The position numbers were made by a program, and so were the translations under genes. The notes under the pieces were generated by a model. The model searched no databases. It was not told the DNA's origin and worked only from the letters and a program-made list of their open reading frames with translations. From Patella vulgata (taxonomy: Eukaryota > Mollusca > Gastropoda > Patellidae), in NCBI RefSeq assembly GCF_932274485.2, contig NC_065883.2, positions 45,726,539 through 45,790,538 of the forward strand: 64,000 bases of DNA, given 5' to 3'. This document shows positions 53,383 through 64,000 of this stretch, piece after piece. Within the stretch, counting starts at the first letter, position 1. Every line of letters starts with the position of its first letter.

Positions 53383-56300
53383 TCACCCCCCCCCCCCCCA
53401 TAATAATGTACCAATATTAATGTTAATATGATCTGGCGTGTTGCTTGCCAAATCGTGGCGCTGTGTTTTGTAATTTGGACAGCCCAAGAAATAATGCTGT
53501 GCATTTTCAATGGCATGGCCGCATTGGCAATTTTGATTTTGGATCAGGTTAGCTCGGTATAGATCCGATTTCAGTGTACTGCAGTTATGGCGTAGTTTTG
53601 TATGGATTATCACATATTTACGTTCCCCTGTACATAGGAAGTCTGAAATAGATTTTGTGTTGGGTTTAGGTTTGATATTACGTTTAAAAATTGTCTTATT
53701 TCTCGATGTTTTAGTAGTAGTGTTCAGACGATTCCAGGCTTTGATGGTAGAGGGGAAGAAGAATTTTTGGAATGTTGTGGTTCTAGCAAGTGGTTTCAGA
53801 TAGGTACGTAGGACATTGGTTATTGTGAATTTCGTATATAGTTGTGAGTTTTCTTTGATGTCTCCTTTCGATCAAGCTTTCCCATCCTGTTTCGAGATAT
53901 AGCGATTATTTGCTTGCATATTTCGGTAAACCGGTAACGATGCGGGCAGCTTCTAATTGGATTTTTTCTAGTTTGGCGCAGTCGGAGTCATAACACCCAT
54001 CCCAAACTTGCCAAGAGTATTCCAGGTTAGGTCTTATGTATGTTTTATAGATTTTGTTCAGTGAGTTTTTATTTAATGAATATTTCAGCTTTCGTAGAAT
54101 ACCAAGTTGTTTGGATACCGAAGAACATATAGTATCAATGTGTTTTGACAACCTGAAGTCACTTGATAGTGTAACACCGAGGTGTTTATGTGTGGGGACT
54201 ATTTCTAATTCTATGTCGCCGAGTTTGAAGTTTGGTAGATGTGAATGGGGATTAAATGAAAATAACAGGACTTTTGTTTTAATAGGGTTAAAATTAATTA
54301 ACCATTTTTGCAACCAAATATTTAGGGCATTTAAATCATGGGTTAGAGATACTTCTATATCATTAACCGTTTTTCCATTGCGGCCTAAAGCTGTATCGTC
54401 AGCAAATAATCGTGCTATGTTTATCAACGTATCTTGAATGTCATTTATATAGATTAAGAAGAGGAAAGGTCCCAAAACAGAACCCTGTGGAATTCCTGAC
54501 ATTAGAGTTGTTTCATGTGATGTAACACCTCTGATGGTTACCGCCTGTTTCCCGTTACTGATGGTTACCGCCTGTTTCCTGTTACTGATGGTTACCGCCT
54601 GTTTCCTGTTACTGATGTAGCTTGATAGTCACTTAAGACATGGGTCGTCAATACCGTAGATTTTTAGTTTATGTATCAGGCCTCTATGATATACTCGATC
54701 AAAGGCTTTTGAGATATCAAAGAAAAAGTAGCAGGACAATTTGTGGTCCTCAAACGCAGTGACGACATCGTGATATATTTCAAGGAGTTGATGAACCGTT
54801 GAGTGTTGTGGTCTGAATCCAGTTTTGCAAGCCATATAGAAAGTTTTTGGACTGAAAGAAATTGTATAGGTGTTTGAATATTATACGTTCGAGAAGTTTA
54901 CTAACAGTGCTTAAAAAAGAAATGGGTCGCCCTTTTTGAAGACGGGGATTACATTTGCTATCTTCCATTGGGCAGGAAATATTCCCTCAGTAATGGACTT
55001 GTTAAAAAGAATAGCCAAGGGAACACATATTGAATTAATAGAAGGTTTAAGTAAGATGTGACTAATCCTGTCAGGACCACTGGCCTTTTTGCCATTAAGA
55101 CATTTGATTATATCTATTAGTTCAGACTCAACAATAAGTGGTAGAGAAAATGAACAAAGGGTTCTAGAATTAAAAGTTGGAAGGTCATTTCCGGTTGTAT
55201 TATTGGCAACAGATCTAAAGAAATTGCTTAGCGTTTGTGCTTAATCAAAGTTTGAGCGGGCAAAGCTTCAGTCTTCTTTCTGTAATGGAGGAATATTTGA
55301 TTTTTTTTTTCTTTTCAACAACTGGTTCATACATTTCCAGTAATTTTCGTTTGGTTTGGATATGTTATTTTAATAGAATTTTCTCATTATAATTTGCTTT
55401 TAGAATTTTTTTGAAATTGTTAACTTTGTTGCGTTGATTTTTATATATTTTTTTATGTCATTTGGATGCTGGGATTGTTTGCCTTTTTTCCGTAATCTTT
55501 CGCGGATTCGGATATCTCTTCTCATATCTGAATTAAACCACGGTTTATCGTTTGTTCTTATGATGACTTCCCTTTTTAGAATTGTGTTGCCTATAAATTC
55601 ACTTATCTTGCCATAAAATAATGTGCACGCATCTTCAATGCTTAAATATTCAAGTTCGACTTTCCAGTCGACGTTTTGTATTAGTCTATGGAGCTTATTA
55701 AAATTGCCATGCTTGTAAGAAAATATTTCTCTCTTGAAGACTTGGTGTTGTTGGATTTTAATATCTATTTCACAACCTATTCCATTATAATCTGAGATAT
55801 ATGAGTCAACATCAAAAGTTTCGGTAAAAACAACACTGATATCACTCGAGACTAGAATAAGATCTAATAGAGGCGAACAAGAAGGTGTGATTCTAGCGGA
55901 CTCCCGGATAACATTTGTTACACTGTTTGTTAAAAGCAAATCATGAAGGGTACCTGAGCGGTTTCGTATATATCAGCATTAAAATCACCAAGAAGTACAA
56001 TTTTATTTGTGGTATTGTATGCGGCGTCTATAGAGATATCAAGTTGGTGCCAGAAATCTTGTGATGAATTAGGTGGCCTGTACACACATGAAATAAGTAG
56101 AGGACCTGTTTGGAGATTGATTTCAACCCAGATACATTCTATATTACCTACTTCGAGATCATGTCGTCGTTTATATATCAGTAGTTCAGATACATAAACG
56201 AGTACTCCACCTCCAAAGCAGTTCCTGTCCCTTCGAATTGGTGGGTGAAATCCAGACCAAGAAATGGCCCCATTACTAATAGATTCGTCAAGATGGGTTT

Positions 56301-56550
56301 CAGAAAAGGTGAATTTGTGGAATTCATTAGTCAGGTTTTGTATCTCGGTTAGTTTATTTCTGATACTGCGAGTATTTAGATGGAAGATAGTAAGGTTGTG
56401 GAAATCTGCTTGTTTTCGTGATGAATTGGGGCCTGGATTAGGAGAAATATCGTTCGCTAGTAACAGTAAACTTATATATAGATTTTGGATTTTGGGAGCG
56501 ACAGTGAAATTGTTAAGCAAAAACCTATTATTAGTTAGAGTTCTGAACAC
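53383..56550 (-). pseudogene. LINE copy 4 ORF2: endonuclease-reverse transcriptase
   Basis: 55,930-56,550 (206 aa): LYISLLLLANDISPNPGPNS (2A-like DISPNPGP at 56,428-56,451), FHLNTRSIRNKLTEI, FSETHLDES (the usual W is H), FGGGVLVYV, CVYRPPNSSQDFWHQL and VLLGDFNADI. 55,400-55,939 holds the rest of the endonuclease and linker (NDKPWFNSDMRRDIR). RT pieces: GRPISFLSTVSKLLERI, FFDISKAFDRVYHRGLIHKL (54,629-54,835), then [20 protein letters not shown] and RLFADDTALG (53,906-54,502). The C-terminal Cys motif is at 53,383-53,613. Catalytic residues are largely present; frame shifts and a repeat expansion break it. Confidence 0.85.
54531..54611 (-). repeat. 27-bp minisatellite inside LINE copy 4 RT
   Basis: Three copies of CTGATGGTTACCGCCTGTTT-CYGTTA. 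On the minus strand each encodes SNRKQAVTI, so the conserved YLSNRKQ-V-ING segment of the RT is expanded in frame by two extra nonapeptides. Confidence 0.85.
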
Positions 56551-56677
56551 ACTTTTAATTGATATCTTGAAAATTTGTTACTGGTGGTGTAATGACAGTT
56601 GACTTCATACCAATGTGTTTCACTGAATGTTGTGGTTTGGGTCAATGATATAACAAATAGTATGTGCTGAAAGAAAA

Positions 56678-57051
56678 TGTGCGGAAGTGAATTAAAGTAA
56701 GGAATATATAAAGTCATAAAGGTAATACAAATAGGAAAATTCCCTCTAGGCACCCTTTTCCTGGGTATTGTGATGGAACAAATAATTTTGTTGTTGTAGA
56801 GACAGTCCGGTTTCTTACATTTCAGGACAGCATTGTAAATTGTCAGAGAATCATTTAATTTGAATGTGCGGAAGTGAATTAAAGTAAGGAATATATAAAG
56901 TCATAAAGATAATACAAATAGGAAAATTCGCTCAAGGCACCCTTTTCCTGGGTATTGTGATGGAACAAATAATTTTGTTGTTGTAGAGACAGTCCGGTTT
57001 CTTACATTTCAGGACAGCATTGTAAATTGTCAGAGAATCATTTAATTTGAA
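56678..57051. repeat. 187-bp tandem duplication in LINE copy 4
   Basis: 56,678-56,864 and 56,865-57,051 are nearly identical (from TGTGCGGAAGTGAATTAAAG to AGAATCATTTAATTTGAA). Located between the ORF1 fragments and ORF2. Confidence 0.9.
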
Positions 57052-57734
57052 ATAGCTTACAAGCGAATGAGTATTTCATTCATATAGCTATATGCATTTA
57101 TTAGGATGGTATTAATTCAGCGTTTATTCAAATACCGGTTGTTTAATTTCTTCTGTCCGATTTGGTGGATGACATCAGACTGACACTTTGAATTTATACA
57201 TAAAATAGTTTTCTGGGCATTTAAAACTTAAAAGGAATCAATGAAGCGATCGTGCTTAAATGTCGTTAAGTCGGATAAAATTTGGTTCGAAATAGCATTT
57301 TCCATGCAACTATTACTATGGGAGTAGGTCGTAGCTATTTTTGATAAGCGAATTGCTCTGAACAGTTAATTTGAAATTAGTATTATTGGAAGATGAGGGA
57401 CATGTAGTGTGACGTCAAACTATGAGTTGTGTTCTCGGGATAAGTTGGTGTGTTTTTTTCCCACAGATGATTACAAACATGTTATGTGTTACAAATATTA
57501 ATGGAGTAACGGCATGTCAGTCAGACTTAATATCACATGGTTAATTTTTAGATAACGAAATCTGTTAACAAAATCGAGGTAAACTTAGTACGTATGAGTA
57601 AATGCGTTGTACACTCAAATCAAAGTTTCATATAATTGTCACCGAGTGAGTAATTTTCAGGTTCGAGTTTTTACAAGATAATCTCGGCTTGAGTTCGCGT
57701 TGACCTTGTCGGGATATTTGGCTAATTATCAGAT

Positions 57735-58555
57735 TTAACGAGCTCTGTCACGTTTTGTAGCTTTTAAAAGTTGTTCATCAATATCAACATCTGGTTGTAG
57801 CTTGCGCGAGTTACCTTGATGCCCCTCAATAAAAATCTTCCCATTTGCAAACCACGCATTCTTAACACTAGAATGAGCATTCATTTTGGTTAGTAATTGA
57901 ACATTTATGAAGGTCATGCCATTAGATATTGAGATACGTGAATGCTTTAATTGTTAAACATAATTTTCTGTTTGTGATCTCGTCTAAGAATTTTAACAAT
58001 AATACCCCGCTGTCTAAGTTTCACCTCTCTATCATTATTAGCCAGCTTAACAACTCCAACGCGATGTGCCGCATCGACAACAATATCTTCCTGGATGTTT
58101 AATTTATCTTTAAAGATTCGTTGGGCAATTTCAACGCAATTTTAATGCGAATGTGCGATTTTCTGGAGTATTGTTCAAGATCATTCAATTGATTGTTTAG
58201 TAGCCTAATTTCTGCATCTTTCTGTTCGATAACTGACTCGAGTTTCGATACTCATTCTACATATTTGTCAAGTTCAAATCCTACTCCCCTGTTGTCTTCC
58301 TCGATGGTAGTTACCCGAATGTCGATTGAGCGTAACTTTTCTTCTATTGCCTTCCTTAAATCATTTATAATTTCAATAAGAGTTGTTTTATCTATAAAAT
58401 GTTCTTCACTACCTTGATTAATGCTCTCCGATATGTCTACATGGGCTTTCTTTACAACAGGTGAATCTGTACTCGATGTGCTTGACAAACTGTGTCGTGA
58501 GTTCTTTCCGTATTCGTTGGTTCTTGTTGAGAAAATATTTTATGATTCTGCCATT
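57735..58555 (-). pseudogene. LINE copy 4 ORF1 fragments
   Basis: 58,252-58,488 holds an acidic and basic helical stretch (KTTLIEIINDLRKAIEEKLR, SIDIRVTTIEEDN) with coiled-coil character. 57,735-57,917 holds VQLLTKMNAHSSVKNAWFAN and GKIFIEG, resembling the C-terminal domain of copy 3's ORF1 (KTWVRDGIIFVK). Between them are eroded sequences with several frame changes. Same protein class as 46,473-47,327 but strongly diverged. Confidence 0.65.
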
Positions 58556-58742
58556 TTCAAACAATTTACACATTTTACTTAAAGATTACTAAGCTATTGT
58601 GTATCCATCCTAGTTTATAATTGTTCATTAGATGCCATTGCGAATTAGATCGTCTAAAAACAGAAAACTATAGAGGAGACATTTCCGTGGCTTACACACT
58701 CCGCCATCTTGATTACTAGCTGGTAAATCGCCCATTAAAGTC

Positions 58743-61551
58743 TCACTCGGTGGTTGGCGTAAGTTTTTGCAGATGACACATTCTCTGAGGACCTTGACCT
58801 ATCCAAAATTTTCTCCTAAGCTCGACTAATGTTCTTTCAGTTCCTGTGTGTCCTACTTTCTGATGCGAAGCTCTAATGACTAAAGTAGTAATGTGATTAC
58901 CTTTAGGTAGCAATATTGGATGACGTTGATCGTAAGATAACTCTGTGTGTCGCAATCGACCTCCTACTCGAATTATTCCCTTTTGGACGTAAGGATTAAG
59001 ATCTCTGAAGTTATTCTCCCAGTTGATTAAAGAACCTTGAGCTGTCTGGATCAAATAGTCTTCAGCACTGTACATTTCTTCTTTTGTTAATGGACCAGTT
59101 TGACGAAGAATGTTAAGCGATCTACTGGACATGAGATTGTTAACAAATCGCTTACAGTAGGCTGTAACTCTGGTTAATTTGTCGTAATTAGAGAAATTCT
59201 CTGGTTCCATAAAAGGTGTTGACTTGACAGTTATGAAAAGTGGCTTCACTCTTCTTATTTCACTTTCTTCGACGACTGGTTGTGAAACTGGTTCTGTAGG
59301 CCATTCTGACGGTTGACTTTTGAGAAATTGTAGACCATTTGCAAATTTCTGCATTTTATCGACTGTTAGACCTCTGCTTAGATCGTCAGCTGGGTTTAAA
59401 GCGGTATGCACATACTTAAAGGTGGACGCTTCCCAAGTGGACTGGATTTCGGTGACACGAACTCCGACGAAAAGCTTCATATTGACAGTCTCAGATCTTA
59501 ACCAATGTAGATCGACATGAGAGTCTAACCAAATTATGACTTGACTGGGTTTAGATCTCAGTTCATCGTCGACAGTCTTAGCAAGTCGACAAGTGCTCCC
59601 ATCAATTACAGGCGCGGAATTGTCGACTGATGCATGAGTGATACTCGGACCTTTGACGTGACTAACTGTACTTCTCGACCAGACGTTTTTGAACAAACCA
59701 TAAAAATTACGGCTCCAAATGCTCTGATGCTCGCATCACAAAATACGTGCAATTCTGATTGATCATATGCGTCTGAAGGCCTGAAACATCTTGGAAACGA
59801 CAATGTATTAAGACAATACATCTCGTCAAATTGAATAGACCAAATTCGACAGTCTTCTTCTGGTAATTTATCATTCCAGTCTAATTCTTTCTTTCTTCAT
59901 ACGTCTTGCATGGCCATCCTGATCTTGACTGTAACAGGGCTAGCCAGAAATAAAGGGTCAAATAGTGTAGACATCTTTGACAAGACGACTCGTTTCGTAA
60001 ATGATTCGATATTGACTGGCTTGGCCGTGAATTTCAGAATTGGCTTGGCCGTGAATTTCAGAATTGCCTTGACCGGGTTCCATCCTAATCCAAGGGTTTT
60101 CAAATCATCTTTGCCATCTAGGTTGACGTCGTGGGTAGATGAGTCGGATGATTGAGACGAACGATACCATTCCTTGACCTTGAACTTCCCTGAATCCAAA
60201 AATTTGTCGACCTCGTCCATTCGTTGCCTGGCTTCATTCTCAGTGCTGTTGAATGGATTAAATCATCCATATATCGGTCGTTCTCAAGTATGGATGCGGC
60301 TTGGGGATACTCTGATTTGTATTCTGCGGCTATCTTGTACATCACATAGCTGGCCATATCAGGTAATGACTTGTCCCCGAATGTAACACGAAGTAGGCGA
60401 TACACGTCAGGCTTCTTAGAGACATCTAAATTTTTCCATAAATAGCGATGGACTTGGCTATCATGCTCGGGTAGCAAGACTTGCAGGAACGTTTTTGAAA
60501 TGTCTCCAACTATTCCAAATGGCTCTTCTCGAAATCGAAGAAGTACCGCTTAAAGGTTGCCTATAAGGCAAGGACGTTTAAGTAGAAATGAGTTTAGTGA
60601 AACTCCCCCTGATTTATGCGCTGGGTCGAATACGATCCTAAGGCGTGTAGAGACTTTGTCTGGACGGTAGACATCGTGATGTGGAAGGTAGTATACAGGC
60701 TTGACTGGTTGGTGTATTTCTGTTTGACTCAATTTATGTGACCATTCATTGGTGACGAAGTCTTCCATAACTTGGTTGTAAAGCTCCGCTTTGGCTCTAT
60801 CCCTTCTGAGGCTGTGTTCTAGTGAGATGAGGCGTCTCTCAGCAACTTGGTAATTCATTAGGCAGTTGGTTGGGATCGTTCCTCCACGGCAGACCTATTT
60901 CATACCTCTCTTATGACATGTCAACTGAAATAGGTCCAGTGCCCGTTTGTCTTCTATAGACATTTACAATCAATAGCCTTGACACCCATTGACTCAAACT
61001 CGTAGAACTTGGCAAAGTTTACGGTGTCGACATGACAGATGGAGATGGATGACATTTGACGGGACATCGATTTGGCTGGGCCTATGACATACCGTCCTAG
61101 TAATGAGCGTTTCGCTAATGGCTCATAAGGAAGACCTTGACGCACGTCTATGTCTGCATGGAGATGACTGTACTGTACCCCAAGTATGAGGTCTATGGGC
61201 CCTGACGTCTGACTATAGTCAATTCCCTTTAAATGTTCAAATAAGTTTAAATACTCCCGATCCAACTCTGGAACGTCTAGTATGGTTGTATCGAGCTCAC
61301 GGTCTTCTATGTTGAACACTTCTACCCCATTCGATGCGAAAATATTAAATTTAACTCGTCGGCTATGACTCAGAAAAAAACTGGTGTCCTCCAACAGTAA
61401 CAATATCAATACGTTCTCGTTGACCCTGAAGTCCCAAGGCTTTAGAAAAGGCTGTTAGTATCGCTGTGGTACCCGAACCACTACCAATCAGGACGTTTCC
61501 TCTTAGAACTCTACCGTTGAGTGCTCTAAATAACACTCTAACAACTTGCAA
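58743..61551 (-). pseudogene. BEL/Pao: protease, RT, RNase H and integrase zinc region
   Basis: In element order: A17-type protease block (60,954-61,551; VLIGSGSGTTAI, then PIDLILGVQYSHL); RT (60,118-60,858; STRLRIVFDPAHKSGGVSLN, SFLLKRPCLIGNL and the catalytic ENDRYMDDLIHS); connection and RNase H region (58,743-60,220; LHVFCDASIRAFGAVI, VIIWLDSHVDLHWL, YVHTALNPADDLSRGL); and the integrase His/Cys zinc region (ILLPKGNHITTLVIRASHQK, VGHTGTERTLVELRRKFWI). These are the standard BEL/Pao pol parts. Broken in several places. Confidence 0.88.
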
Positions 61552-61912
61552 AATACCACGGCGATCTAACTTTGTACTTGTTACGAGTGGGTCTGAATGT
61601 AATAGTGTTTGATGTTACCTCGAACAATTGTTAATTCCGCATACATTTTTTCTACGGCATCTGAATATATTATGACCCGCCGTCAGACACGAAAAACAGA
61701 TGCTTACCTGTTACATGTTCAAATTTTTCCTTAATGTTTAAAGTTCTGAACCGATCACATTAACTCAATTTATGACTAGCTAGACACATCGAACATTGCC
61801 TGATGGTAGATTGCTTCTGACTAGAGTCGTTGGAAGTGTTCTTAGAGTGTCACTCGCGTTTATGTCATCAAAGTTATTTAAAAGATTGAGATTTGCGATG
61901 GCGTTAATTATA

Positions 61913-62920
61913 TTAACGGAGAGCTCCTTCAGACCAAACTTGCGCCTTTAGTGAGTTTGTTGACGTTTGTTCTGGCAATCCGGCTCGGATCCCCAAATTG
62001 ATCCTTAAAGTTTTAAACGCAGTAACGTACATATTACCCGAAAGGCCGATACCTAATAAGGCTTTTTTTGCGTCGCCGGACAAGTGCATCTTTAATTGTG
62101 TAAGGCGTATCTCGTCAGTAAGATGTCTCTTATCGTGAACGTGCACTTAAAATCGTTGTATAAACTATATACAGTGTTCTGAATCGCCGTCAAATGCGTC
62201 GATTTTGATGACTGGAATGTCTCTGTTACCTTCCAGGCGGTATAAAAGTTCCGACATAGACAAACTTGAACAAGCTATGTCACTTCCATGAACCGTGTCC
62301 TCGAATTCCCGTAGCTCGTCTATCCAGGAATCAACACTCTTAGTAGGCTTGCTCGACGTGTTACTGTCTTCTTCTGACAACTTAGGCAGGGGATTTTCAG
62401 GTAAAGGATCGACACTGACAGGTGCTAATGTTTCTGACATAGGGGTAACTGAATTTGTCTCTTTATTGGTAGGTGTTTGATCTATTTGATCAGGACTTAG
62501 GGGTGGAGCTTGTACTGAAGTAGGAGTTTGAAGGACCTTCAAATGCTCATTGACTTTATCTTCAATACTAAAATAATCATTGTTTAATTCTGCTTCCCAC
62601 AGATCCAGTCGTTGGTGTTCCGCAGGTGAGTCAGTATAGTCATATATTTCACCATGAACAAAAGAACACTGCTCATAGTCGATCTTACTTTGTTTCATTT
62701 CTCTCGTAAGACCTCGAACGTTGGCTTCCCCCTTTCTGATATTAGACAGAACACGATTTATTGAACGAGTAAATTTGCTCTTGAGCTGTTTTCTCTGACG
62801 TTTAAGAGATGTGACTTTTTCTTCATTATCTTGCTCTTCACCATTATTAATTGTCGGTGGATTGGCTTGTGGATTTTTAGGATTTGTGTCGATTTCTTGA
62901 TCTTGACCTTGGACTGACAT
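61913..62920 (-). pseudogene. BEL/Pao: gag-like region
   Basis: 62,165-62,920 starts MSVQGQDQEIDTNP and holds a basic helical part (LKRQRKQLKSKFTRSINRVL), an acidic coiled region and a Ser/Pro-rich segment, ending DIPVIKIDAFDGDSEHC, the motif that opens the DUF1759-type gag domain of BEL/Pao elements. 61,913-62,146 continues that domain (LTQLKMHLSGDAKKALLGIG). Broken; lies just inside the 5' LTR as expected. Confidence 0.8.
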
Positions 62921-62994
62921 CTTGGTACTCTGATTAACAACACTTGATGACTTCTATAGACGATAAATTGTGGTGATAATTCCGGAAACAATTG

Positions 62995-63781
62995 TGGAGT
63001 GAATCAGATGCACCATTGGGAGGGACTATGTGGCAGTGGATGAGGACCTCCTGTAATACGCCATATATTCAAAAGACTTTCGTACCTATAGCTTTATTCT
63101 GTAAGACAAAAATTACAATCATAAGACAATGACAATAATGACAGTTTATTAGACAATATAGGCCTTGACTTAAAGTACAAAACAAGGGAGGTAACCTGTA
63201 CTATTAGTATTACAAGCAGTGCACGAATGACGAAATTCTTACAGGCCGGCACAGGTCAAACAATTGACAAAGCACAGCGCAAACGAACCGTGAATTTCTA
63301 ATGAGAACATTGGGTAAACTCACGGGGATATGTGCATAAAAATATAAGGACTGAACATAAATAATAACAAATGATAACTCAAGAAAATATCGTACACCGT
63401 ATGACGCAAATGACAGTCTTCGTTCGTGGAAAAATGCTCGTGCGAGAGATTTCTAGAACATTAGGACGATACTATGCATAAATAGACTATGGCAGCGGTA
63501 AAATAACATGACAATGTATGACAAAGATAAAATGCTACCTGGAATTAGTGATCATCCCGTTCTAAAATGATTGAGGCTCAATAAATAGACATAATTAAGA
63601 CGTCAAACTTCAAGAATGCATACAACAATGGCGACTATGAAACAAATGACGTTTGACGTGAAAATACTCTGATTGGCTAAATAACTACAGTTAAACGCCC
63701 CATAAATATAAATTAAAGGGACAGTCACATTGATACAACTTATCAATTCTGCAGTGAGTCGTAAAAGAGCTATTCAGAAGA
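62995..63781 (-). repeat. 5' LTR of the BEL/Pao element
   Basis: 787 bp. It matches the other LTR throughout, from TGGAGTGAATCAGATGCACC at the left to TATTCAGAAGA at the right. Immediately outside is GTAAT. Confidence 0.9.
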
Positions 63782-63786
63782 GTAAT

Positions 63787-64000
63787 CAAAGTGTTTTCAT
63801 CACGGTTGCTATAATCGATGTTTTTAAATCTATCATTGAGACCATAAGGGAAACTAGTCTGTAATTTTGTTACCTAAGTTTCCTCAGCGTGTGTTCTTTT
63901 TTGTGTAGCAGCATGATCAATATTGTCATTAATAAGGTGTCCTGAACCGGGAAGTTTTTTATTTATTTGTACTCTGTATCCTAAGTCTTTACATGGATTT
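63787..64000 (-). pseudogene. Naiad-like PLE: end of N-terminal GIY-YIG-like region
   Basis: Minus-strand sequence with KDLGYRVQINKKLPGSGHLI, HAATQKRTHAEE and KLQTSFPYGLNDRFKNID. A L.T.FPYGLND block closes the N-terminal GIY-YIG region in the permuted PLEs. The nuclease core itself would lie beyond the window's right edge. Confidence 0.55.

Larger units (their letters stand above)
53285..58718 (-). mobile_element. CR1/L2-like LINE copy 4, nested in the BEL/Pao element
   Basis: About 5.4 kb on the minus strand. 5' end near GTAATCAAGATGGCGGAGTG (58,718), then ORF1 fragments (57,735-58,555), a region with a 187-bp duplication, and ORF2 (56,550 down to 53,383) with 2A-like NDISPNPGP, endonuclease, RT with LFADDTAL, and a C-terminal CQCGHAIENAQHYFLGCP. 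Nearly complete in layout but with multiple frame breaks. A different subfamily from copies 1-3, judging by the ORF2 sequence. It lies between the BEL/Pao integrase zinc region and C-terminal domain. Confidence 0.85.
50321..63781 (-). mobile_element. BEL/Pao LTR retrotransposon (broken fossil) carrying two later insertions
   Basis: Minus-strand element with both LTRs (50,321-52,398 and 62,995-63,781), TG...CA-type ends and a 5-bp duplication GTAAT at 50,316-50,320 and 63,782-63,786. A purine tract, GGAGGGT, abuts the 3' LTR. Parts in element order: gag-like region, A17-type protease, RT, RNase H, integrase zinc region, then C-terminal integrase domain. The zinc region and C-terminal domain are separated by LINE copy 4. 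A 1.27-kb inverted-repeat element lies in the 3' LTR. Coding parts are broken in several places. The LTRs differ by a few percent by eye, so it is moderately young, yet old enough to have received two insertions. Confidence 0.9.
42490..64000 (-). mobile_element. Probable Naiad-type Penelope-like element, scattered by three insertions
   Basis: Minus-strand pieces in the order expected of one protein: end of a GIY-YIG-like region (63,787-64,000, continuing beyond the window), spacer and RT fingers (50,320 down to 49,336), YIDD box (47,757-47,802), and later RT motifs (42,490-42,802). The interrupting elements are BEL/Pao (50,321-63,781), Tc1 copy D (47,803-49,333) and LINE copy 3 (42,803-about 47,750). 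At the BEL site the flanks carry GTAAT on both sides and the PLE frame is in register. A nuclease-like end upstream of the RT is the permuted order of the Naiad/Chlamys clade. Broken also by several small changes; a fossil older than its three main insertions. Confidence 0.6.

Overview
This window is eukaryotic, AT-rich, and consists almost wholly of transposable elements and tandem repeats. I recognise no host gene, rRNA, free-standing tRNA or CRISPR array. The mixture suggests a marine invertebrate, possibly a mollusc: CR1/L2-like LINEs with 2A-like peptides, two kinds of Penelope-like elements (PLEs), a BEL/Pao LTR element, Tc1-type DNA transposons, a tRNA-headed SINE and a repeat opening with a TACGCCCACAT palindrome and a (GTCC)n tract. 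The species cannot be read from the sequence.

Layout. 1-6.5 kb: two near-identical tandem copies of a 3.16-kb unit with ~110-bp inverted ends, edged by SINE sequence; a fuller SINE follows (6.49-6.87 kb). 7.7-12.2 kb: LINE copy 1 (minus), split by Tc1 copy A. 12.6-14.1 kb: Tc1 copy B, the only one with a complete 339-aa transposase. 15-17 kb: a chimeric LINE fragment and an old Tc1 relic. 17.2-19.5 kb: an inverted-repeat element carrying a second-family Tc1. 19.6-22.6 kb: a non-coding element with ~330-bp and ~1.3-kb repeat periods. 22.7-24.6 kb: a degenerate ~69-bp satellite. 24.7-29.9 kb: a PLE with a C-terminal GIY-YIG endonuclease and tandem plus inverted ends. 30.1-36.1 kb: LINE copy 2 (plus), with a canonical GDVEENPGP 2A motif, split by a ~210-bp hairpin-bearing satellite. 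37.5-39.8 kb: a foldback-like element. 40.2-42.2 kb: Tc1 copy C with an internal duplication.

42.5 kb to the window end is one deep nest. The oldest layer is a minus-strand, probably Naiad-type PLE (GIY-YIG-like end upstream of the RT). Its pieces lie at 42.5-42.8, 47.76-47.80, 49.3-50.3 and 63.8-64.0 kb. LINE copy 3, Tc1 copy D and a BEL/Pao element (50,321-63,781, GTAAT duplication on both sides) interrupt it. The BEL/Pao element itself carries LINE copy 4 in its integrase region and a 1.27-kb inverted-repeat element in one LTR.

Functionally this is a transposon graveyard with a few young residents. The four first-family Tc1 copies are almost identical, and copy B looks complete. LINE copy 3 has an intact ORF1 but a disabled ORF2. 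All four LINE copies place a hydrophobic stretch and a 2A-like DxxxNPG motif just before the endonuclease domain.
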